DNA from: Halanaerobiaceae bacterium | GTDB lineage: Bacteria > Bacillota > Halanaerobiia > Halanaerobiales > DTU029 | Assembly (NCBI GenBank): GCA_012521855.1 | Contig: JAAYLO010000162.1 | Span: 1-49,419 of the forward strand | DNA: 49,419 nt | Reading direction: 5' to 3' | Shown: positions 9,541-18,693 of the stretch, piece by piece | How the letters are laid out: each line of letters begins with the position of its first letter | Numbering within the stretch: position 1 is the stretch's first letter | Notes under the pieces: generated by a model | The model's input: the letters and a program-made list of their open reading frames with translations, nothing else | Databases searched by the model: none | What the model was told of the DNA's origin: nothing | Program-made: the position numbers and the translations under genes

Positions 9541-10179
9541 TCAAAGAAGATTAAGTATTCCAAGAAATAATATAATTAAACCAGGTACAACTTTAAAATG
9601 TTGAGGCAAAACATTACCAAGCCTTTTGCCAAAGAAACTGCCGGTAAAAACAAGTAGGATGCTTAAAAGTCCAATTAGAAGAGGAGCTGACGGTCCGGAA
9701 AAACCAATCATCCCTGCCCCAAAACCAGCTCCCAGAGCATCCAGGGCAAGGGCAAGACCCAGAAAAACAGCTTCAAAATGATTTATTGTCCCTGACCTGT
9801 CAAAGTCAGCTGCAGCAGGTTCCCTCAAAATATTAATTATTATGCCCAGCTGCTTAATCCTTAAAGAAAATAAAAGCTTTTTGCTGGAAGAAGAAGAATT
9901 ATCCTTATTCCTGTATGTAGAATAAATAAGCCAGCAACCGGTAGCTGCCAGGACCATCCCCCCAATGTTCCTCCCCGGGCCTATACCGGTAAAATCAGCA
10001 AAAAAAGCCCCCAGGGAACTGCTTAAGTATATTACGACCGCAGAAATACTGCCAATCAGAGCTAATGGTAAAAGGCCGATTTTTATGCCGCGTATTCCAT
10101 ATGAGATTCCAACCGCAAAACCATCTATGCTGATGGCTATTCCAAGAAGGATAAGTGGCCATATATTTTCAGCAACCAT
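9541..10179 (-). CDS. ytaF: YtaF-like sporulation membrane protein
   Basis: Polytopic membrane protein of 212 residues with about six hydrophobic helices, related to the MntP/cadmium-resistance fold. The two halves carry matching motifs: AISIDGFAVGISYGIRG near residue 16 and ALALDALGAGFGAGMIGF near 145. A serine-rich cytoplasmic loop (SSSSSKK) sits between them. Its place between mutM and coaE is where ytaF lies in Bacillus. The exact function in sporulation is unknown; metal or ion export is possible. SD GGGGTGG precedes the ATG. Confidence 0.85.
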   Translation of the reverse strand: MVAENIWPLILLGIAISIDGFAVGISYGIRGIKIGLLPLALIGSISAVVIYLSSSLGAFFADFTGIGPGRNIGGMVLAATGCWLIYSTYRNKDNSSSSSKKLLFSLRIKQLGIIINILREPAAADFDRSGTINHFEAVFLGLALALDALGAGFGAGMIGFSGPSAPLLIGLLSILLVFTGSFFGKRLGNVLPQHFKVVPGLIILFLGILNLL

Positions 10180-10269
10180 TAATATCCACCCCTATATAAT
10201 TTTTCTGTAGCATTTTTATTATATGAGGTGGAATAAAATAAGGTTAAAACAGAGATTGCCTGTAAACCC

Positions 10270-11091
10270 TTATTTCTGGCAATGCGGGCAGAAATGTGTT
10301 CCCCTGCCGGCTATTTTTTTTCTGATAATTTCAGCACCACAGTTTATACATTCCCTGCCTTCTCTTTGATAAACCTTTAAGTGATACTGGTAATTTCCCT
10401 TTTCATCATTCACATCGCGGTAATCATTGTATGATGTCCCGCCTGATTCAATCCCCTCTCTCAATACTTTACGGATTGAATTATATAAATCCCTGATTTC
10501 CCTTTCATTAAGTGAACTGGAATTCCGCTCAGGTGAAATCTGTGCATGAAAAAGGGCCTCATCAGTATAGATATTCCCCAATCCAGCGAGAAAACTCTGG
10601 TCAAGTAGCAGTGCCTTTATATTGGTCTTTCTGCCGGAAAGCATCTCCCGGAACAGTTCAAAGGTGAATTCATCTGCCAGAGGTTCCGGCCCTAACTTAT
10701 TGAACCCTCCTACAGTTTCATAACGGTTTTCAACCAGATACATACGGCCGAATTTCCTTATATTATGAAACCTGAGGTCCAGGCTATTATCCAGTTCAAA
10801 TATAATATGCTCATGTTTGTCATATTCCATCTCCCGCGGCTTTAACAATAATTTTCCTGTCATCCGCAGATGAATAATCAGGCTTTTATTTTCCCCGAGT
10901 CCAAGCAGAATATACTTGCCCCTTCTCTCAACTCCTCTTATAGACCTTTTTCTTAAACCTTTCCTGAATTCCTCAACCGATGGAAAGGCCACTATTTTTT
11001 TTTCTCTCACTATCACTTCTTCGATGACATGTCCGGTTACCGATTTCCTTAATCCCCGGACGATAGTTTCCACTTCAGGCAGTTCAGGCAT
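10270..11091 (-). CDS. mutM: formamidopyrimidine-DNA glycosylase
   Basis: Bifunctional DNA repair enzyme removing 8-oxoguanine and related lesions, with AP lyase activity. It begins MPELPEVETIVRGL, whose Pro2 and Glu3 are the catalytic residues. The helix-two-turn-helix region contains LAGLGNIYTDEALF. The zinc finger at the C-terminus has four cysteines (CINCGA near 250 and CPHCQK at the end). 273 residues is standard. It starts 11 bases after polA with SD GGGGG, so the two are co-transcribed. Confidence 0.96.
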   Translation of the reverse strand: MPELPEVETIVRGLRKSVTGHVIEEVIVREKKIVAFPSVEEFRKGLRKRSIRGVERRGKYILLGLGENKSLIIHLRMTGKLLLKPREMEYDKHEHIIFELDNSLDLRFHNIRKFGRMYLVENRYETVGGFNKLGPEPLADEFTFELFREMLSGRKTNIKALLLDQSFLAGLGNIYTDEALFHAQISPERNSSSLNEREIRDLYNSIRKVLREGIESGGTSYNDYRDVNDEKGNYQYHLKVYQREGRECINCGAEIIRKKIAGRGTHFCPHCQK

Positions 11092-11102
11092 ATTCTATCC
11101 CC

Positions 11103-13715
11103 CTAAATATGATAGTCTTCCTTATCCCTCCAGTTTTTCCCTATGCTCAGATCAACAAGCAGGGGTACCTTCAGTATGACTGCATTTTCCATCTCTTCTT
11201 TCAGCATTCTGGCTGTCTTTTCCAGATCATCTTTATGGACCTCAAAAACCAGTTCATCATGAACCTGCAGAAGCATTTTAGCCCGGTATTTTTCTCTTTT
11301 CAGTCTCTCATAAACATCAATCATTGCTTTTTTCATAATATCGGCAGCACTACCCTGTATTGGAGTATTTATCGCTGTCCTTCTGGCAAAATTCCTCCTG
11401 TGGATATTCCTGCTCTTTATTTCCGGTATATACCTTCTGCGGTTAAATATAGTTGTTACAAAACCATCTGTCTCTGCCTTTTTAATTATCTCATCCATAT
11501 ATTCTTTAACACCCGGGAAACGGTCAAAATATTTAGCAATATAATCCTCTGCCTCTTTCCTGGAAATATTCAGATCCCTGGCCAGTCCGAAAGAACTCAT
11601 CCCATAGGCTATACCAAAATTAATAACCTTGGCATGTCTCCTCATATCCAGTGTAACCTCTTCTGCGCTGACACCAAAAATTTCAGCAGCAGTCTCTGTA
11701 TGGATATCCCGGCCATTTCTAAATGCCTTTATAAGGTTTTCATCTCCACTGATATGAGCCAGTACCCTTAACTCAACCTGGGAGTAATCAGCACATAACA
11801 GGAGATAATCCTCCCCTTCAGGTATAAAAGCCTTTCTTATCTCTCTTCCCTCTTCAGTCCTTACAGGGATATTCTGGAGATTAGGGTCAGTACTGCTCAA
11901 CCTCCCTGTGGCTGTAACCATTTGATTAAAACTGGTATGTAATCTTCCTGTCTTTTCATTAACCAGAGGAGGTAAAGCATCTACATAAGTAGATTTTAGT
12001 TTTGCAAGCTGCCTGTACTCCATGATCAAAGAGATTATGACATGCTTATCCTGCAATTCTTCCAGAACCTCGATACTGGTAGAATAACCGGTCTTTGTTT
12101 TTTTAATAACCGGCAGCCCCAGTTTTTCAAAAAGAATAAAGCCTAATTGTTTTGGAGAATTTATATTGAACTCCTCTCCGGTACATTTATATATCTCCCG
12201 GGTAATGGAATCCAGTTCCCCTTCCCATTTCTCTGAAAGGCTTTCAAGATAAGACTGGTCAATCTTTATACCGTTCAGTTCCAGTTCAGCCAGTACCTCT
12301 ACAAGGGGTATCTCAATTTCATTATATAAATCTAAAAGTCCTGCCTCAGACAGCTTTTTATCAAGTTTTTCCTTCAATTCATACATCCTGGATAAGATAA
12401 TCCCGTTTTTATTTTTGTCTGATACTCCGTCAGGTATGATAAGCCCCAGTTCTTTCCTTAATTGTTCTTCCAGAGAGGGCAGGGTATCAGATGGATTCAG
12501 TAAATATGTACATAATAAAGGTTCAAAGACAAAGCCCTTAAGTGAAATGCCTCTGGACTTTAATACTATGAAGCTTTCCTTACCGTGTAAAATATATTTC
12601 TCAAGACTGCTGTCTGCAAAAAGCTCAGAAAACAGCTCCAGTATATTATCATTAAATGGCAGGCTGTAAATTTCCTTATTATCTAAAGCGAGAAAAAAGC
12701 CCAGTACTTCAGCCCTTACCGGATATTCATAATTGTCCAGGATCAAATCAAAGGCCATCTTCCCATTGCCTTTTATCCTCTCAAAAAGACTCCTGATTTC
12801 CTTTTCTGTGTGAAGTTCTTTAAGGGATAGATCTGTAAGATCAATCTGCTCTTTCCTCTTATATTGTTCCATAATACTGGCAAATTCCAGTCTCTCCAGA
12901 AGCGGAATAAGAATATCATTATCCGGTTCACCTGTCCTGCATTCCGAAAAATCAATATCCAGCGGAACATCGACAATTATGGTCCCGAGGACTTTGCTTA
13001 AGCGGGCCTGTTCTGCAAACTCAGTTAGCTGCTCTTTCCGTTTTTTGCCTGATACTTTATCAATATTTGCTAAAAGATTTTCCAGTGATGAAAACTCTTT
13101 CAAAAGAGAAATAGCTGTCTTTTCACCAATACCGGGAACTCCGGGGATATTATCAGAGCTGTCTCCCATCAATCCTTTCATATCTTTGAGCTGTTCAGGC
13201 TCCAGTTCATATTTCTCAACTACCTTTTTATAATCATATTTTTCAATATCACTTATTCCCCTTTTTGTATAAAGTACATTAATCCTGTCATCTACCAGCT
13301 GCAGGGAATCCCTGTCGCCTGTAACTATTCTGACCTCCATGCCCTCTGCTTCAGCCTTCTTCGCGAGTGCCCCTATGATATCATCAGCTTCATAACCTGC
13401 TTTACTGATAGTTGCTATATTCAAACCCTTTAAAAACTCCTCGATGAGAGGAAACTGGGGGCCAAGCTCTTCAGGCATCTCCTTTCTATTTCCTTTATAA
13501 TCTGGATACTCTTTGTGACGGAAAGTAGGTTCCTTTCTATCAAAGACAACAATCATATAATCAGGTTTTTCATCTTCAATAAGCCTCAATAACATTCTGG
13601 CAAAACCATATACTGCATTTGTGTATTCACCATCTTTGTTCTGTAATAGCGGCAAGGCATAAAAGGCCCTGTGTGCTAAACTATGTCCGTCCAGTAAAAA
13701 CAATTTTTCTGCCAA
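11103..13715 (-). CDS. polA: DNA polymerase I
   Basis: Repair and Okazaki-fragment polymerase of 870 residues. The N-terminal 5' nuclease domain (about 1-290) has FDRKEPTFRH, KAGYEADDIIG and GDRDSLQLVDD. The middle exonuclease-like domain (about 305-460) reads MAFDLILDN where proofreading enzymes have FDxE, so the catalytic glutamate is lost and proofreading is probably absent. The polymerase domain has motif A (DYSQVELRVLAHISGD), motif B (RRHAKVINFGIAYG) and motif C (LQVHDELVFEV). Translation starts at TTG 13715, 9 bases after AAGGAG. First gene of the repair/CoA cluster. Confidence 0.96.
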   Translation of the reverse strand: MAEKLFLLDGHSLAHRAFYALPLLQNKDGEYTNAVYGFARMLLRLIEDEKPDYMIVVFDRKEPTFRHKEYPDYKGNRKEMPEELGPQFPLIEEFLKGLNIATISKAGYEADDIIGALAKKAEAEGMEVRIVTGDRDSLQLVDDRINVLYTKRGISDIEKYDYKKVVEKYELEPEQLKDMKGLMGDSSDNIPGVPGIGEKTAISLLKEFSSLENLLANIDKVSGKKRKEQLTEFAEQARLSKVLGTIIVDVPLDIDFSECRTGEPDNDILIPLLERLEFASIMEQYKRKEQIDLTDLSLKELHTEKEIRSLFERIKGNGKMAFDLILDNYEYPVRAEVLGFFLALDNKEIYSLPFNDNILELFSELFADSSLEKYILHGKESFIVLKSRGISLKGFVFEPLLCTYLLNPSDTLPSLEEQLRKELGLIIPDGVSDKNKNGIILSRMYELKEKLDKKLSEAGLLDLYNEIEIPLVEVLAELELNGIKIDQSYLESLSEKWEGELDSITREIYKCTGEEFNINSPKQLGFILFEKLGLPVIKKTKTGYSTSIEVLEELQDKHVIISLIMEYRQLAKLKSTYVDALPPLVNEKTGRLHTSFNQMVTATGRLSSTDPNLQNIPVRTEEGREIRKAFIPEGEDYLLLCADYSQVELRVLAHISGDENLIKAFRNGRDIHTETAAEIFGVSAEEVTLDMRRHAKVINFGIAYGMSSFGLARDLNISRKEAEDYIAKYFDRFPGVKEYMDEIIKKAETDGFVTTIFNRRRYIPEIKSRNIHRRNFARRTAINTPIQGSAADIMKKAMIDVYERLKREKYRAKMLLQVHDELVFEVHKDDLEKTARMLKEEMENAVILKVPLLVDLSIGKNWRDKEDYHI

Positions 13716-13779
13716 TCTTGATCACTCCTTCAAGATATATATTCCCCAAAAAAAAATAAAAACCTGCAAGGGGAATTAG

Positions 13780-13806
13780 AAAACCGACTGATGGACAGTC
13801 GGTTTT
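13780..13806 (-). terminator. Rho-independent terminator of the glycogen operon
   Basis: Perfect 11-base arms AAAACCGACTG and CAGTCGGTTTT enclose a 5-base loop. The stem ends in T-runs on both strands, so it could act in either direction. It lies between the glycogen operon and polA, whose gene starts 65 bases further on. Confidence 0.7.
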
Positions 13807-13809
13807 GAT

Positions 13810-13890
13810 TCAGTATTCATCCATATGATACCCTTCAGCATTTTCCAGCCGGCTGTTCGGCCTGTCTACCAGGTCTACTATATTTTCCAT
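13810..13890 (-). CDS. possible 26-residue ORF, unrecognised
   Basis: A short frame MENIVDLVDRPNSRLENAEG followed by YHMDEY and a TGA ends just before the terminator. The composition looks protein-like, but the ribosome-binding site is poor: GGGAGA is too close to the ATG and AGGAGG is about 20 bases away. It could be a small protein, the tail of a decayed gene or chance. Confidence 0.2.
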   Translation of the reverse strand: MENIVDLVDRPNSRLENAEGYHMDEY

Positions 13891-14041
13891 ATTCTCCCGA
13901 TGCTTTTTTCCTCCTCAGCTAATTGCTGAAAAACCCTGCTTCTTTTCTCCAATTCTACTGCTTCTTTATATATGCGCCCCTTTTTTCTGCAGCAATAACT
14001 ACTATAATTATGATATCCTATTCCAGAACTAATGTCAAAAA

Positions 14042-15952
14042 TTAGCGGTATAAAATCATCATACTTATAGGCGGTACCAGGACACTCTCTGTCACTGGAC
14101 CAGGAATCCCGGCACCGATCATTAGATCCCTTGCTGCTATATACCATTCCCCTTCAGGCAGCAAGAATTCTATTTCTTTTGTGTGCGGGTTATAGAATAC
14201 TATAATGTCTTTCCAGGGATCCTGGTTGGCATGGTCTTTCAGGATAAATCCTACAGTATCAACATGTGTTTTGAAAAAGAAAAGATGTTTCTTTATCTGC
14301 CGGCTGTCAGTCATCCTGAAAGCAGGATGCTCTTTTCTCAGCCTAATCAATCCCTTATAATAGTCAAAAACATATTTGTATTTACTTTTTCTCTCCCACT
14401 TTAACTGATTTATTTCTATCCCGGCATTATAGCTGTTGTGATGGCCGTATTTGGTTCTCAGCATCTCTTCCCCGCCATGTAAAAAGGGAATACCCTGAGA
14501 GGTAAAAACAATTCCCTGTGCCAGGAGGTCCATTCTGATACAATCTTCTTCACTCATTCCGGGATTGGATTTTCTAAGCTTATCCCAGAGTGTCAGATTA
14601 TCATGTGATGAGACATAATTTACCGTCTCAGATGGTTCCAGAGCGAAATCCTTTATCCTGTCATCATATTCTATACTTCCGGCTACACCTTTTTTTATAA
14701 ACTCACCCTGAAAAGGGGCCAGTGAAACAAAACCCCTGCCCATGCCGTCATTGTCACCTTTAATTGCATTCCTGAAATGATCATTAAATACGGCAATCCT
14801 CGTCCCCTTCTGCCTGCCTTTCACCATCTTTTTTGACGGATCCAGGGTTGTCTGCCCCCCTGTCCAGGGCTCACCATACAAAAGAAGTGATGGGTTGATT
14901 TTGAGCAATTCTTTTTCAATAATTTTCATGGTTTCCTGATCATACAAAGCCATCAGGTCAAAACGGAAACCATCAATATGATACTCTTTTGTCCAGTAAA
15001 TCAAGGAATCTACTATAAACTTTCTTACCATTGCTTTCTCAGTATCCAGTTCATTACCGGTTCCGGAGCCGTTAGAATAATAACCTGAACTGTCAAAACG
15101 GTAGTAATATCCTGGAAAGAGGATATTAAATGGTGAATCTATAGCAGCAAAACTATGATTATAAACAACATCCATGATTACACCAATCTTATTTTCATGG
15201 AGTACCTTGATCATTTTTTTAAATTCTCTTATTCTGCTGTCATCAGACGGATTACTGGCATAAGAACCTTCCGGCACATTATAAAAATACGGATCATAAC
15301 CCCAATTATAATCATCATGAGAATATTCATTTACAGTAGCAAAATCAAAAACAGGCAGGAGATGTACATGGGTAATCCCAAGTTCTATCAGATGATCCAG
15401 TCCTGTCTTCATCCCCTCTTTATTGCGGGTATCCCTTTCTGTAAAAGAAAGAAATTTACCCTTATTTGATATTCATGAAAATGGTGATGAAGAAAAGTCC
15501 TTAACATGAACTTCATAAATCACTGCATCCTGGGGATTTTTAAGGACAACTCCTTTATCATTATCCCAGTTTTCAGGATCAGTTGCCTTAAGGTCAACTA
15601 TCAGCCCCAGCCTACTATTTGCACTTAAGCCCCTTGTGTATGGATCAACAACATCTTTGATCTTGCCCTCTATATTTACTTTATACAAAAAATACTTGCC
15701 AGCCAGATCTCCTTCAACTTCAACAAACCAGGTGCCCTGGATGCTTTTGGCAAATTCCTTTCTAAGAACAGGCTCAGTACTAAACTCATTTTCAAAAATC
15801 AGAAGCTCTATTCCCTGTGCTGCCGGTGACCATACTCTAAACCTGGTAAATTTCTTTTTATATTCTATGCCCAGGTCATCACCCTCATAAAACATATCTT
15901 CTGGCGGAATTCTCTTTATTAGTCTATCATACAATTCTCTATCAGGGTTCAT
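14042..15952 (-). pseudogene. pulA: type I pullulanase (GH13_14), interrupted by one in-frame TGA
   Basis: Intracellular-type debranching enzyme for alpha-1,6 bonds of glycogen or maltodextrins; no signal peptide. The N-terminal CBM48-like domain (residues about 30-130) includes FTRFRVWSPAAQGIELLIF. The catalytic part shows YNWGYDP, the nucleophile region IDGFRFDLMALYD, the acid/base LLYGEPWTGG and NYVSSHDNLTLWD. Codon 160 (15473-15475) is TGA. The same frame continues without a gap as ISNKGKFLSFTERDTRNKEG into the second part, whose own first ATG is at 15412. Relatives have NSG or similar at this place, so GGA to TGA is the simplest change. Apart from this codon the 637-codon frame is intact. 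It follows glgA and would remodel glycogen. Confidence 0.85.
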
Positions 15953-16017
15953 ATAATCACTTCCTTGTCAAATAACAGGTAAAGCTATAACATTATATGA
16001 ATATTTCCTCAAAATCG

Positions 16018-17454
16018 TCAATTTACTAACCCTGAATAAAGAGCAATATATTCCCCTGCTGACTTATCCCAGCTGAAATCTGACTCCATTCCCCTGATTA
16101 CCAGGGTCCGCCATATATCCTTATTTCGATAGATATCTACAGCCCGTCTGATAGTATATAACATATCATGGGCATTATAATTCCTGAAAGAAAAACCGTT
16201 TCCTTCTCCGGTATATTCATTATAGGGCTGTATGGTATCCCTTAAACCGCCCGTTTCCCTTACAATGGGAATAGAGCCATATCTAAGGCTGATCAGTTGT
16301 GTCAATCCACAGGGTTCAAAGCGGGAAGGTACCAGAAACAGGTCACTTCCGGCATAAATCTTCTTCGCCAGTGAATGATCATACCTTATATTTGCTGATA
16401 TCCTGTCAGGGTACCTCAGCCCATATTCCCGGAAAAAGTTCTCATACTTTGCTTCTCCAGTACCCAGAACTACAAACTGTATGTTTAATGTCATAATCTC
16501 ATCCATTACAGCCATAATTAAATCAAGCCCCTTTTGTTCATAGAACCTGCTGATTAAGCCGACAAGCGGCTGTTCAGCATCCAGCTTAAGATTTAACTCT
16601 TCCTGAAGTCTTTTTTTGTTAATAAGCTTTCCTTCCGTATTACTGGAATCATAATTATGGTAAATATCACAGTCGTTTCCGGGATTATATTCTTCATAAT
16701 CCAGGCCGTTCAAAATACCGTAAACATTCTCTCCTCTCATTCGAATGGCATAATCCAGCCCCTCTCCAAAATAGGGTGTCCTGATCTCTTCTACATAACT
16801 CTTACTGACAGAGGTCACCATATCTGAGAAAATAATACCCATCTTCATGTAATTTACCAGACCGTTATGTATAATATCACCTCTATTATAGTGTTCATAA
16901 AAATTAAGGCCCAGTACATCTTCAATTATCTCTGTCCCGAACTGTCCCTGGTATTTTAGATTGTGAATAGTAAAAACCGTCCTGATATCCCTATAAAAAT
17001 CATTATTATAAAGCTCCTTCAAATAAAGGCACAGAGGGCCTGTATGCCAGTCATTACAGTGAATTATGTGAGGCTTAAAATCTATATATGGCAGCATATC
17101 CAGTACGGCCTTACAGAAAAGGGCATACTGTACATGCCTGGCATCAGACTCATATATATTATCCTGATAAAAGAATGACTTGTTGTCAATGAAGTAATAA
17201 TCCAGGCCTCTGTGATTTATTGTATTTACACCGATATATTCATTCCTCCAGGAGAGAATAGTCCTGAAGTGGCAGATATGCTTCAGTTCTCTCCGGTATT
17301 CTTCTGGTATAAGCTTATATTCAGGCATGACAACCCTGACATCATGTCCCATTTTTTTCAGTGCAAGCGGAAGAGAACCGGCAACATCTGCCAGTCCCCC
17401 CGTCTTGAAAAAAGGCGAAACCTCAGCTGAAACAAATAATATCTTCAGTCCCAT
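16018..17454 (-). CDS. glgA: glycogen synthase (ADP-glucose, GT5)
   Basis: Transfers glucose from ADP-glucose to the non-reducing end of glycogen. The N-terminal Rossmann domain carries the ADP-glucose binding motif KTGGLADVAGSLP near residue 17. The C-terminal domain has SRFYEQKGLDL and the donor site SRFEPCGLTQLISLRYG. I start it at ATG 17454 (MGLKILFVSAEV, 478 residues), the family's usual first residues, preceded by a GGGAG. Longer in-frame ATGs reach into glgC. It starts 13 bases after the glgC stop, in a glgB-glgC-glgA-pulA operon. Confidence 0.95.
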   Translation of the reverse strand: MGLKILFVSAEVSPFFKTGGLADVAGSLPLALKKMGHDVRVVMPEYKLIPEEYRRELKHICHFRTILSWRNEYIGVNTINHRGLDYYFIDNKSFFYQDNIYESDARHVQYALFCKAVLDMLPYIDFKPHIIHCNDWHTGPLCLYLKELYNNDFYRDIRTVFTIHNLKYQGQFGTEIIEDVLGLNFYEHYNRGDIIHNGLVNYMKMGIIFSDMVTSVSKSYVEEIRTPYFGEGLDYAIRMRGENVYGILNGLDYEEYNPGNDCDIYHNYDSSNTEGKLINKKRLQEELNLKLDAEQPLVGLISRFYEQKGLDLIMAVMDEIMTLNIQFVVLGTGEAKYENFFREYGLRYPDRISANIRYDHSLAKKIYAGSDLFLVPSRFEPCGLTQLISLRYGSIPIVRETGGLRDTIQPYNEYTGEGNGFSFRNYNAHDMLYTIRRAVDIYRNKDIWRTLVIRGMESDFSWDKSAGEYIALYSGLVN

Positions 17455-17467
17455 CTTAACCCACTCC

Positions 17468-18679
17468 CTATGCATAATGGACATTTTCTACTGGATAATA
17501 ATTTTCAGCACTATCCAGTATTTTCCCATTATTAATTATCATACCTTCACTGATATGACAGTTGTTACCGATCACTGCAATACTCAGCTCCTTCTTTTCA
17601 CCCTGGCTGTATCCGATCCTGACATTATCCTGAATAATGGTATTGCTGCCGATTATCCCTTTCTCTATCCTGCTGTTCTTTCCGATTCTCGCTTCAGGTA
17701 ATATGATGGAATTTTTTACGACTGTCCCTGAGCCGATATAACTATTTTCAAAGACTATGGAATTGATAACGGTTCCATAAATACAGGCTCCGCAGGCTAT
17801 CAGGCTGTTCTTTATCACTGCCTTTTGAGATACATACTGTGGCAGATTACTTAAACATGCTGAATAAATAGGCCAGTTCCTGTCATATAAGAGCCTGATT
17901 CCATCTCTTTTCAATAAATCCATATGTGCTTCCCAATAGCTCTCAATGACTCCTATATCCTTCCAGTAACCATTAAATCTATAGGCATATAGTGCTTCAT
18001 TATTCTTGAGCATTGCAGGTATTACATTTTTCCCGAAATCTATCAGCTCATCCTGATCTGAGAGATATCTCTTTAGAACTCCCCATTTATAGATATATAT
18101 GCCCATGGAAGCAAGACAGCTTTTCGGTTTTTCAGGTTTCTCCTGAAATTCAATTATTCTGTAGTCTTTGTCTGTATCCAGTATACCGAACCGGGATGCT
18201 TCTTTTAGCGGAACAGGCACTACCCCTATTGTTACATCAGCATTTTTTTCTTTATGAAATTTCAACATGGATAGATAATTCATTTTATAGATGTGATCAC
18301 CTGACAGAACAATCAAATATTCAGGATTATATTGTTCAATATATTCAATATTGTGAAAAACCGCATTTGCTGTCCCTTTGTACCAGGACATCCCGTTATT
18401 CCCTGAATAAGGGGGTAAAATTGTTAATCCTCCTTTGACAATATCATGAAACCTGAGCATTAGTTTATTTAAATAAGAGTTGAGTTCAAACGGCTTATAT
18501 TGGACAAGGACACCAATCGTGTCAATTCCGGAATTGGTACAATTACTTAGCGTAAAATCTATAATCCGGTACTGTGCTCCAAAGGGCAAGGCAGGCTTGG
18601 CAGTATTTTTAGTCAAGGGTTCCAGTCTGCTGCCCTTTCCGCCAGCAAGCAGAACAGCTATTATTTCCTTTTTATTCAT
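17468..18679 (-). CDS. glgC: glucose-1-phosphate adenylyltransferase
   Basis: Makes ADP-glucose from glucose 1-phosphate and ATP, the committed step of glycogen synthesis. The nucleotide-binding motif [20 protein letters not shown] is near residue 10, then [15 protein letters not shown], catalytic [10 protein letters not shown] and the substrate loop [11 protein letters not shown]. The C-terminal left-handed beta-helix hexapeptides end the 403 residues. The active-site motifs show GlgC, not the regulatory GlgD, and no glgD gene accompanies it. A GGGGGG SD precedes the ATG. Confidence 0.95.
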   Translation of the reverse strand: MNKKEIIAVLLAGGKGSRLEPLTKNTAKPALPFGAQYRIIDFTLSNCTNSGIDTIGVLVQYKPFELNSYLNKLMLRFHDIVKGGLTILPPYSGNNGMSWYKGTANAVFHNIEYIEQYNPEYLIVLSGDHIYKMNYLSMLKFHKEKNADVTIGVVPVPLKEASRFGILDTDKDYRIIEFQEKPEKPKSCLASMGIYIYKWGVLKRYLSDQDELIDFGKNVIPAMLKNNEALYAYRFNGYWKDIGVIESYWEAHMDLLKRDGIRLLYDRNWPIYSACLSNLPQYVSQKAVIKNSLIACGACIYGTVINSIVFENSYIGSGTVVKNSIILPEARIGKNSRIEKGIIGSNTIIQDNVRIGYSQGEKKELSIAVIGNNCHISEGMIINNGKILDSAENYYPVENVHYA

Positions 18680-18693
18680 AAAGGATTCCCCCC

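Larger units (their letters stand above)
13716..14041. other. 326-base gap between polA and the broken pullulanase gene
   Basis: No known gene is seen here. It holds the polA upstream region (13716-13779), the hairpin terminator at 13780-13806 and a possible 26-codon ORF at 13810-13890. Between 13891 and 14041 there is only a short frame rich in K/E/R, which may be a decayed small gene. Confidence 0.5.

Noticed and set aside
11109..11771. 220-codon plus-strand frame opposite polA
   Set aside because: It lies wholly antisense to the conserved polymerase domain and has a low-complexity, Phe/Ile/Ser-rich translation typical of a shadow frame.
13878..14147. 89-codon minus-strand frame after the pullulanase
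   Set aside because: Its first third is the pullulanase sequence read in another frame and there is no ribosome-binding site; at most its tail is part of a decayed gene.
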